Shown in pieces: positions 21,135 to 30,600 of a stretch of DNA of 64,000 nucleotides. The first letter of the stretch is position 1. Every line of letters starts with the position of its first letter. Source of the DNA: Ananas comosus (taxonomy: Eukaryota; Streptophyta; Magnoliopsida; Poales; Bromeliaceae); the NCBI RefSeq assembly GCF_001540865.1, contig NC_033625.1:7849677-7913676 (forward strand), read 5' to 3'. The translations under genes and the position numbers were made by a program. The notes under the pieces were generated by a model. That model was given only the letters and a program-made list of their open reading frames with translations, was not told the DNA's origin and searched no databases.

Positions 21135-21654
21135 TATCACGGCCTTAGCGGTTCTATTCGCAAAGTCCGTGCGGCGCTTGCCTTCTTGCTCGAAGATGGG
21201 CAAGCCTTCATCCCTATTGCTAGTTCGGACTTTCGCGTCCTACGACTAAGTATGCAAAGGAAAATGACAAAGAGAAAGAGGTAGAGGTTCTCTCAAAAAG
21301 CTAAGTACTACACTACTTAGAAAATGAAAATTACAACTCACATACACACTCCCTCTTATGTCCTTTGGCCTAAGTCAAACCCAACTATATATAGGCTCCT
21401 AGATACATTGAATCTAGCCACTCACTAACTCTCTCATTATGACACACATTAACTCACCCTCATAATGAGCCATAAGCCAAAGAGTCACCCCATAACTCAT
21501 GGGAGTTTCATAACCCTTGAGTTTCCCATAGCGGGTTGGGTTTGGGTCTCTTTAACGACCCGCTCCGCTAGCGAAGTTGGGCCACTGTCAAGAAGTCCGC
21601 GGAAAACATTTTGTCCGTGACACGCGGCTCCTAATTTTTAACGTTCCATTTCAA

Positions 21655-22695
21655 CTAGTCTAGTGGCTCTTCGGTAGCCACCAATGCATTTACTTCCTTG
21701 AGGAGCACCAATTGTACTCCTCTTTCTATAACCCGAACAAATGAAATTTGGTCTGGGTCACTATCAGCCCAACTGATATGGCTAACGCCTTCTACATTGA
21801 TATCTACCGCCTGCTGCATTCCCTTGGCCATGATTTCCTCGACACGATCTCCAATCCACTGAAATAGCTTTCCTTGCAAGGTAGACGGTGCGCATTCATT
21901 AGCATGGATCCAGTCACGCCTTAGCAACAGATTGTAATGACTATCTGCATCCACCACAAAGAAGGCTGTTCGGAAGGTTTTGGACCCAACTGTAAGCTCG
22001 GTAGTAAATATGCCTCTGGCCTGTGGACCGTTTCCAGTGAAGTCAGTAATGGTAATATTAGTAGGCTTGAGCTCGTCTTTACTCTTGCTCAATTTCTTAA
22101 AAAATGATGTAGCCGTGACATTGACCATGGCTCCACCATCAATCAGGACTCGGCCTAGAGGTCGTCCTTCTATTAATGCCTTAATAAATAAAGGTCTAAC
22201 AAACCTAGTTTGTAGGGCTAATGGCTTCTTAAATACCACCGCATCAGCCATTCTGATATCTTCAAGTCGGAGCTGGGCTACTGTCAGCTCTTCTCCACAA
22301 TGGGGTTGTTCCTCAAATTCTATAGATTCTGCTTTAAATGAGGAGGGTAAGGCGTATACCATGCCTACGTCAGTCGAACTTCCTTCGGTTGCTCCGTCTT
22401 GAAATTTCTGCTTCTTTTTCTCGGATTCCCTAGCTGCTTCAGTCGAAGAATTACTTTTTGGCCGAACTTCCCTCTCTTTAGGGGGCCGTCTATCTCGCTT
22501 AATAATAGTTTCTAAAGAGGCAATCTTCTCCTCTAACTCTTTTCTCGTAACCTTCTTTATCGACTCAATTGGAGCCGATTGCTCAATCTTAGATTTCAAC
22601 CACAGTATAGGATTTGAACCGCCCGCTTCATTGTCCTTTTTCATAGTCCGATAAGGTGGCCGTTGTTCAGGCCACTTCCATATGTTCGGCCTCAT
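21655..22695 (-). CDS. Retrotransposon aspartic protease region (gag C-terminus plus PR)
   Basis: Minus-strand ORF of 346 residues in the Tat-like element. The first ~130 residues are charged linker with a coiled-coil-like stretch (KKVTRKELEEKIASLETIIK). From about residue 185 it is a retropepsin: the catalytic motif VLIDGGAMVNV, then ITDFTGN, the flap-region stretch FRTAFFVVDADSHYNLLLRRD, and WIHANECAPSTL, which closely follows the YNxLLGRDWIHAN..PSTLHQ pattern of Tat/Ogre-lineage gypsy elements. LLRRD replaces the usual LLGRD. The enzyme would cleave gag in the particle. The ORF stops 32 bp before the nested element; no reverse transcriptase follows beyond it. The catalytic Asp is intact, although the element lacks pol. 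Confidence 0.75.
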   Translation of the reverse strand: MRPNIWKWPEQRPPYRTMKKDNEAGGSNPILWLKSKIEQSAPIESIKKVTRKELEEKIASLETIIKRDRRPPKEREVRPKSNSSTEAARESEKKKQKFQDGATEGSSTDVGMVYALPSSFKAESIEFEEQPHCGEELTVAQLRLEDIRMADAVVFKKPLALQTRFVRPLFIKALIEGRPLGRVLIDGGAMVNVTATSFFKKLSKSKDELKPTNITITDFTGNGPQARGIFTTELTVGSKTFRTAFFVVDADSHYNLLLRRDWIHANECAPSTLQGKLFQWIGDRVEEIMAKGMQQAVDINVEGVSHISWADSDPDQISFVRVIERGVQLVLLKEVNALVATEEPLD

Positions 22696-23000
22696 TCCTT
22701 TTGCTTCTTCCTAGTGATTTCATGCTTCAACTTGTATCCTTTGCTGCTGCCATTTCTGTGTTTTCATTAACATCTGCCCATGCCATTTGTCCGGTGCTCT
22801 TGCCATATGCCATTGGTCAACTGGCACATTCGCTAGTATTTAACTATTCTGAGGCGTTCTCTCAAGATTTCTCTTCTTTTATAGGGTCTTGGGCACCACT
22901 GAATGTCGAGCTCATTTACCAATCTTCGACCGAGGAATTCTATATCCCCTTCAGTCATCCCTTCGAACTCTAGTTTAGGTCTCGGCTTGGGTTGTTGATG

Positions 23001-24837
23001 CTAAGTAGGCCGATATCCCGGGTGTCTTTGCTGAATGCCGAAAGGCTTTTCTAAATAACCCCTTCGGCTTGTCCTTTCTCTTGTTTGATTGTAGTAATCA
23101 TCTAAGACTCTTTGGATTAGAAGATTCTTCTTGTCGCTTTTAGATTCTACCTTCTTCTCTGAATTGTTTGAGGCCTCTTTCGAACAGTTATCCAGATCTC
23201 CTTCGGCCTTAGGCAAATCTTTCCATTCTTCGGAAAAAGCCATGAATTCATTTCCATTCTCCATATAGCATTTTCTTTTGAATAATAGCTTCCTAATTGC
23301 AACGCGTCATCTCGGCCTTATATCATATGCATAGCCGAAGTGCTCTCTTTGTGCTTGCAATGTCTTGTTCGATCTTTCTTTTAACTGGTGCCTTTTTTTT
23401 ATGTCTACCATGTTGACCTGAGAAGGAAATAGGTTCTAAGCAATTTTCATACTATTTTTATTTTCTTGGTCCGCGAACACTAGCTGACATTCATTTATTT
23501 CTTTCGGGATTTGCCTTTTAAAGGCCATGCATTTGTTCGTTCTATGGCTCCATGAATTATGCCACTTATAATATTTTCATTTTCTTAATTCTTCTTCAAG
23601 AGGTATTGTTTGATCTTTTTGAAATTTAATTTTACCGTCTTTTAATAATTGATAAACTATCAAATCGGTCTTTCTAACATTGAAAGAATAAGTATATGCT
23701 GTAACATGCATTTTAGCCTCGCTTGTCTTAGCTGGTTTCAATAGGGCACACTTATAAGGTTGACGGTTTTTAAACATCTCTGCTGCATATATCTCGGCCT
23801 CATCAGTCGACTCTTTTATTTCACTGAAAGTATTTCGCTCATCTTGAGCCGAAGTTTCCTCAATGAAAGAAATATTCTTCTCTTTTCCTATTCCATTCCT
23901 TATTTCGGCTCTATTGTGGCCGATTATCACTGTTCTTATTCCTAAATTGTTCGTATTGGGCAACCCTAATGCCTAAATCGAACAAGTTCGAAAAGTATTT
24001 ATCTTCAAACTGGTCATTTATTTTGAAATGTAGGCCATTAAATGCCATCTTGGTAAATTCCGACTTCGGCATTCTAAAAAAACATCAGCTCCTTGCTGTC
24101 TTGAATTGGTTCAAATATTTTTCAACCGATTCACCCAGGATTTGCCGGTATTGAGCCAAATCAGCTACCGATAATTTCAGTTCCGATCTTCGAAATTGTT
24201 CATAAAATTTTCTTTCCAATTCGTCCTAATCTCGGATGGAATTGGCAGGCGGTCTAGTATACCAGGTAAATACCGTTTTAGTTAACGATGTATTAAAAAG
24301 TTGGAGTTTTAAAAATGGGTCTACGGCTGCTTCCCTAAACTGAGCTATAAATCGTGCTACATGTTTGACTGTATTTTCGGTCTCATCACCAGAGAATTTA
24401 TCAAATTTAGACATTTTCTAATTTGCTGGATACGGATGTTCCGTATCAATGTTTGTGGGGTAAGGAGATCTAACTACGGGCCGCATTGCCGGCCTAGCTC
24501 CTACTCCAAAAGTACTTCAAATAGCTTCCTCAATCTGAGCGTATAATTCATTATTGTTCCCTACCGGAATAGGAACCCAAGCTTGAGCCACATTTGGCTC
24601 GAGAGGAAACCCATAATTTTGTATTGCAGGGTTAGGTCTATACAATACATTAGGGCCTTGCCCCCCAGCCCTCATCCCTACGTTCTGGTGCTGATAAACC
24701 GATAAAGGTGGTAGAGGAGGTAGACCCCAGACCATTTCTGGCTGTTGACCGATGTTTGTGTTTGTCGATTTGTATGCAACCTGAAATGGTGTTACTTGAG
24801 GCTGCGTGATTGCCGGTGCAATTAGATTTTGTGACAC
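23001..24837 (-). pseudogene. gag: Tat-like gag, frameshifted
   Basis: Gag is read on the minus strand in pieces: 24517-24837 (Pro/Gln-rich N-terminus ending AQIEEAI), 24226-24414 with the retrotransposon gag core (MSKFDKFSGDETENTVKHVA, then FNTSLTKTVFTWYTRPP), continuing in another frame to about 23977 (LNQFKTA-type helices), 23577-23963, and 23001-23264 (acidic/basic tail). The PF03732-type core with its Trp and the position between primer site and protease support the assignment. At least three frame changes or stops separate the parts, so it is not translated as one protein. No zinc knuckle was found. Confidence 0.65.
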
Positions 24838-25224
24838 TAGCGTAATTACAGGCCCTTGTGGACCCCAAATGGTTGTTCATTTCGAGCCAATAGTTGCCCA
24901 TTTTGGGCAATATTTTTATTGGATGCTATGATGGCGGCCAGTATTGCATCTAACTGGGCGGTGCATTGATGACTATTTTGGTCTAAGATTTGCAAGACTC
25001 GAGTCATCTAGCTGAGTGCTTGAGTTAAACTCGGCTCCTGATAAGCCAGTTGCCGCTAGTCTCACCCCCAACTGGTAGTACCGCATGATGCTCATTCACA
25101 TTCTCGGTGCTACTAGCCTGGTCATTCCCTGAAGGTCCAGAATGACTCTATTGCGAAGGTTCATGGTATTATCATCATTCATAATATAAAGCAAAATAAA
25201 TCAGGAATTACCTGAGCGTGTCCC

Positions 25225-25242
25225 ATTGAGCGTGCCAAAAGT
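25225..25242 (-). other. Primer-binding site of the Tat-like element
   Basis: Directly inside the right LTR the minus strand reads TTTTGGCACGCTCAATGGGAC, close to the TTTGGCACGCCCGGTGGGAC block that follows 5' LTRs of RIRE2/Tat-lineage elements. The cognate tRNA was not determined. Confidence 0.55.
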
Positions 25243-25879
25243 TGTTATGAACCGAGCTCCTAGACTGTTGACTCAGTCAAATGTCCTCCTTCAGGAAGCA
25301 CGTAAAGAAGTAGAGTGGCTTCTGATAGTGGCCCTTAAAGTTTGCGCCCACAGCTGAATCAGGCGATTCAGCAGATAAGGGATCTGATCAACCGAGTTCA
25401 AATACTACACTGTATATTCGGTTCGACTAAAATAAGCCGAATAATGCGAATATATATTACCAAAGAAAAAGAACGTTTACATAAAGATAGACGTCGCTAA
25501 GGCATCTGATTTTCAGGGAAACTAACTTAAAACTACTAGAAAAGCAAGAAATGTAAGGGAAAGAGAGATGACAAGTAAACTACTCTTAGAAAAGCAGAAA
25601 AGCACGTGAAAATAAATTGGTCTTTTTGTTCTTAGGGAAAAAGATCCTTTTTCAGGTATCTTCTGACTATTTATAGTCCCGTTCGTTATTTATTCAGTTA
25701 TCCCTCACTATCGGCCATGTCCCTATTTTTGTGGACTGCATCAACTCCATGGATTTTTGATTTTTGGGTACATTCTTCTCAAATTCTGGTGCAGCATATG
25801 TCACTTTATATTTGGCTTTGAGAGTCATTTTCGTGGTGCATCCCGACTCACTACGTGGCGCAATTTTATGGTGCTGACC
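25243..25879 (-). repeat. 5' LTR of the Tat-like element
   Basis: 637 bp, partner of 18054-18709. Begins TGTTATGAACCGAG on plus and ends just before the GGGAT target repeat at 25880. Confidence 0.85.
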
Positions 25880-25884
25880 GGGAT

Positions 25885-26268
25885 TATAATCTTTACAATC
25901 TCTAATCCAATAATTTAAGAATTTAAATAATTTTTTTTTTTGGCTTTGATAGGGCTAATTTGTTAGGTATATCTTTTAGGCGGACTAAATTATAATTGTA
26001 GAACTAGCAACATCTCAATGTAAAAAATTGAAGTAGTATTTCAAATTTCTATATTATTTAGTGGTCTCCGTACACTTTTACCGAAAACAACTCTCCTCGC
26101 TGCTCATGCTCTTCGTAATGACTCTTTTTAACAGTCCCAAGTCCTTCGTCGACTTCTTCTTCTTCGTCCTCTCTCTCTTTCTCTCTCTAAGACTCCTCTC
26201 TCTCTCTCCCCGACCCCTTACAGCTCGCTTTCTCTCTCCTAGGGTTTCATAACCTGAGGGGGGGTTTG
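25885..26268 (+). promoter_or_regulatory. PRAF upstream region and CT-rich 5' leader
   Basis: Only about 200 bp of non-element sequence separates the retroelement from a CT-rich stretch (26085-26240, with CTCTCTCTCTTTCTCTCTCT-type runs) typical of a plant 5' untranslated leader. No unambiguous TATA box; a weak TATATTATTTA lies at 26050-26060. The transcription start is inferred near 26080-26100. The adjacent LTR may supply upstream promoter sequence. Confidence 0.4.
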
Positions 26269-26292
26269 ATGAGAGCCCGAGGGGATCGATGA
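26269..26292 (+). promoter_or_regulatory. Upstream ORF 1 in the PRAF leader
   Basis: ATG at 26269 opens a 7-codon frame (MRARGDR) whose TGA at 26290-26292 overlaps the ATG of upstream ORF 2 in an ATGA configuration. This arrangement allows termination-reinitiation. It is regulatory only if the transcript starts upstream of 26269. Confidence 0.45.
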
Positions 26293-27608
26293 CGATCGGA
26301 GGCCCGCGGCGGCGGCGGCGGCGGCGATCATCGGCTAGAGCCCGTCCGATGGAATGGCAGATCCCGTCGAACTCGAGAAGGTGAGCGGAGGAGCGCCCCC
26401 GCATTCCCCCGATTCCCCCCTCGATTCGCTCCTTTTCGATGTTTTTTTGGGCGGGGCTTTAGTTCGCTTTGTTGGTGTTTTTGCGCGATCGCGAGGTCTT
26501 AGGGTAATGCCGGTGATTGATGTTGATGAATCGATTGTTTTTTACGGTATCATGGCGCAATCCTTCGTAACGGAATGGAACTGGAGAGGATTTGTTGAGA
26601 TTTTTTTTGTTTAGTTGGGTAAAAATCGATTTGTCTTTGGATAATGGAAGTCATAATAGTAGCATTACTTGATTGGACTTGATTAGGACGATTAATATTA
26701 GGGGTTGATTACAAATTTGATCTCTGAACTTGACCTGGATTTCGTTTTTGCCCTTACAGTTTTAGTTTGAACAATTTAATATGGAATATGTTGAAACTAA
26801 TGATTCACATCAACACCAGAATTAAGGTTTCCTTTGTTAAAATTGAGGATGTTGAAACCAATGCGAAACTTCAGAAATGAAATTAGAATCGAAGTCAAAC
26901 TCCAGGCTTAGAATTGAACCTAAAATACGAAGCTAAAATCAGGGTTGAATTAAGGGGGTAATTGTTACGATTGAAACTCTGAGAATGAAATTGAAACTCG
27001 TGTCGAACTTTTGGGACTGAATTTGCATTAATTTCTTAACTTGATGAATTGGGTGCAGTTGCATTGTGCCTTTAAATGTCATCTAGTCTAGCTGTAACAT
27101 TATGCGAGCTATCTTTGTAAACAACGAATGGTGAAGTTTATCTTTGCCTTACTCTGGCTTCCCCATAGGGCAATCTTGAAGTTTAGAGGTTGATGGATTG
27201 GAAGATCTTGATTATTTCTAGTAAATCATCTTGGTTACTTTGTAAAAGCATTACTGGCAGATACTTAGTGAGAGTTAATATATTTGAGCAAATTCCTGGA
27301 GACAATTGATTTCTCTTGTTAGTTACTTATTAACAATTTCTCTTATTTGTGGAGATAATAGAAGGGACTTGAATATTTTATCTTAAGTATGTAATTTGTT
27401 GTTTGAAACTTTGAATATATAGATTTAACATTGTATGTTAAGGTCTAACCATGTAAAATTGAATGCTACTCTTTTCCATTTCTACTTAACAGCATTGCAC
27501 TCATATTTCATAATAACTACCTTTCAGTTTGAGTGATATCAATGTTTCATTTCTGTTTTCTGCTGAATTTTCTAGCTGGACGTATTTTGCAGGCACTTAT
27601 TGCTTTAA
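26289..27608 (+). promoter_or_regulatory. Upstream ORF 2 overlapping the PRAF start codon
   Basis: ATG at 26289 runs through a GCG/CGG repeat (encoding seven Arg) and through a second in-frame ATG at 26349, overlaps the PRAF ATG (26354) out of frame, crosses intron 1 (26381-27592) and ends at TAA 27606-27608 in exon 2. Overlapping upstream frames normally lower main-ORF translation; the main ATG has G at -3 and +4, a good context. Effect is inferred. Confidence 0.45.
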
Positions 27609-30600
27609 AGAAAGGAACTCAGTTGCTTAAATATGGCCGCAAAGGAAAGCCAAAGTTTTATCCGTTCAGATTATCACATGTGAGTATGGTAAAATATCTG
27701 CTTGTATGAGGAAATAGATCAATAAAAATGATGCAAGCTTCAAAATTAAGTCATTACGTCCAGGATTTTTGACCTTATGTAATACATACTTTTGACTATG
27801 TGGAATCATTTTTGCTACACCACATTTTTTATGCAATTTTCTTTTGGTCAAATTCAGCACTTTTTTTTGTTTGTTTTTGTTATTGTTTTGGGACATCTTA
27901 TTCAATCATAAGACGTCCGAGCTGAAGTGCTGCTTACTTGTTAGTCAATAAATAACATTCAAAATCTTATTTTTGGGCCAGAGTAGGCATATGCTAATGC
28001 ATCCACTTTAAAGATTGAGAAGCATGTGATATGACTTTTCTTATTTTGATCAAGTATATATGCCATGATGTGTTCATAATTTGCAACACACTGGCACTGG
28101 GTGTCTCAATTCAACATGAATAATTGAGGGCAGTTTTGGCTGCCTTGTTGCTTGTTTGGTAATTTGAATAAAATATATAACATTCTTTTGGTGAATGATA
28201 AGAACTGAGGGATCCGTTGTGGTGTTAGAGGATGATCAGCTATCGATGACTTAAAAAATGGAAGTATGAAAAGCTAACAGTGTGTATGTATGTGCGCGCG
28301 CATGCGCGCATGTTCGTGTGTGCGACAACAATGGGTTTTCCATTATTTGGTTGGTTTTTTTCAAAAGTGGGTTTTCCATTATTTGGTTGGTTTTTTTCAA
28401 AAGCATTAGAGATGCATTCTACAACAGATGGCTGGAAAAGGCAACTATTGTTAGATTAGTGTCAAAACTATCTTGTGCATTAGAGGGCACTTCTATTTAT
28501 TGATATGTGGAACCTTGTCTGTGCTTTGTAGGATGAATCATCATTAATTTGGATCTCGAGTAGTAAAGAGAAACGGTTGAAGTTAGCTTCTGTTTCAAGA
28601 ATCATCTCCGGACAAAGAACTGTGAGATTATCTATGTGATGACTTATCTATGTGATGACTGATGACCTATTATTTTTCTTCTTATAACTCTTTTTCTTTA
28701 AGGTCAAGTTTTTCTTAAGATTTTAATTTCACATTGTACCTGTCTAGTTACTATGTTTTCTAATTTCCAGTTAGTTTTTCAACGGTTTCCACTCCCTGAA
28801 AAGGACCACTTGTCCTTTTCACTCATACACAGCCAGGGCAAACGATCGCTTGATCTGGTTAGTATATAATAAAAGGCTTCTGCTTTTCTTAATATCTTCT
28901 TGAGATATTGATTGATCTTTTTATTTTCTATTCTCATTACTGTTTTACAAGATATGCAAGGATAAAGTTGAGGCAGAGGCATGGTTTACTGCCCTAAGTA
29001 CATTAATTTCTTCAAATCAGCGCGGAGTTGTGAAATTAAACAGCTGGAGCAGTGGAGGACTTTCATTTGATGTAAATGAATATTTCTTCATGTTGCTGAG
29101 TCATCATTACATTATTATCGTTTGCGTGATTTTTTATATCTATATCGACCCACTAGCTTTAACTAATCAAGCACATTCTATCGACCCTAGTGGCTTCTAC
29201 ATGATACGTTTTGGCTGAATAGTTTTTTAGGTTAGATTGCAAGCATATTCTTAGCTCCTGCCAAATTACAAACTTGGCTGTTCATTGCCAACTACGAAAT
29301 CAATCACTTAACCACTTTTTCTTGGTAAATGATAGAGAATAGTAATAATCTTGTGATTCCGAAATTTCCTGTTTGCAGAATCTTTTATGCATTTCTAAAA
29401 TCATTTGGGACATGAAAGCACTTTTTATCACCTTCTTTCATCTTTCTTAACTGGTTTTACATATTGTTAGCATCATTTTTCATTCAAAATTTAGCTGTTG
29501 TAGTTATATTTCACTTCTGTACGTCCCAATGTTTTCTAGATGAATCATGCACACTTGTGCTATCAATATAACCTCTTTGATACGTTCTTATGTGGAAAAT
29601 TATTTCAGAGTGGTACTAGGGACAGCAGTCTGAGCAACAATTCCTTCATTACCGTTGATTCTCTAGAAAATAAGCTAAATTTGAATACTTCAACCAAGGT
29701 CCATTCTTTCGAGGACTTAAACTATGCAGAAAGAACAGATGTGACAGATATGCAATTGAAAAACTCCCCTTCTGACATTAGAATAAGTATTTCTAGTGCC
29801 CCTAGCACATCTAGTCATGGCTCTGCGCAAGAAGATTCGGAATTTTTCGGTGATGTGTATGTGTGGGGGGAGGTCATCTATGATAGCTCTTCAAGAGCAG
29901 GTCTCACTAGAAATCTCAGCGCTTCTTCAAGAACTGACATCCTTTTGCCAAAACCCATAGAGTCCAATGTAATGCTTGATGTCAATTATGTAAATTGTGG
30001 GGTCCGCCATGCTGTTCTTGTTACGAGGCAATCAGAAGTATTTACATGGGGAGAAGAGTGTGGTGGCCGGCTTGGTCATGGAGTGGGTTCTGATGTTGTT
30101 CACCCACGTCTTGTTGAATCTTTATCGGCCCTCAACATTGAAACTGTTGCTTGTGGGGAGTACCATACCTGCGCTATTACTGTTACTGGAGAGCTTTATA
30201 CTTGGGGGGATGGCCGACATAATGCAGGCCTTCTTGGCCATGGCACTAAGATCAGCCACTGGATACCTAAAAGAGTTGCAGGGCCCCTTGAGGGAGTACA
30301 AGTCTCTTCTGTCTCTTGTGGAACGTGGCATACTGCTTTGATTACTACGGCTGGGCAGCTGTACACTTTTGGGGATGGTACATTTGGAGTTTTAGGGCAT
30401 GGAAATCGAGAAACCGTTTTGTACCCCAAGGAGGTGGAATCTTTGAAGGGGTTGAGGACGATAGCTGTATCCTGTGGTGTATGGCACACTGCTGCAGTGG
30501 TGGAAGTTATCGTTACCCAGTCGAGTACTTCATCTGGAAAGCTGTTCACTTGGGGGGATGGGGACAAATATCGGCTCGGACATGGCGATAAAGCCCCCAG

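Larger units (their letters stand above)
19577..21622 (-). mobile_element. Nested 2.05-kb gag-only LTR retrotransposon
   Basis: Two direct repeats, 19577-20075 (499 bp) and 21135-21622 (488 bp), begin TGTCACGG (TATCACGG in the right copy) and end CCGTGACA. Minus-strand order: 5' LTR on the right, primer site GTTGGTATCAGAGCC abutting it (21120-21134), one long ORF, polypurine tract GGTGGGGGAGAA abutting the left LTR (20076-20090). All cis signals are present but pol is absent, so this is a complete non-autonomous element. Flanking 5-mers (CCTCG, CGCGG) do not match well, so the target duplication has diverged or was lost. TGTCACGG termini with this primer site fit small chromovirus-related families. 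Confidence 0.85.
18049..25884 (-). mobile_element. Tat-like Ty3/gypsy element, gag-protease only, with TSD GGGAT
   Basis: Element 18054-25879 flanked by GGGAT at 18049-18053 and 25880-25884. LTRs are 18054-18709 and 25243-25879; gag and protease read on the minus strand; primer site just inside the right LTR. It holds two later insertions: a SINE at 18724 and a 2.05-kb LTR element at 19577-21622. Without them it is about 5.6 kb. No reverse transcriptase, RNase H or integrase can be found, and once the nested element is removed only about 720 bp separates the protease frame from the 3' LTR region, so it is non-autonomous by structure. It must have used enzymes of a related full element. Its right end is about 470 bp upstream of the PRAF start codon. 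Confidence 0.85.

Noticed and set aside
29540..29608. Use of the upstream ATG at 29540 as the PRAF start
   Set aside because: It lies in intron 5; TTATTTCAG at 29600-29608 is a proper acceptor and exons 1-5 encode the PH domain in phase.
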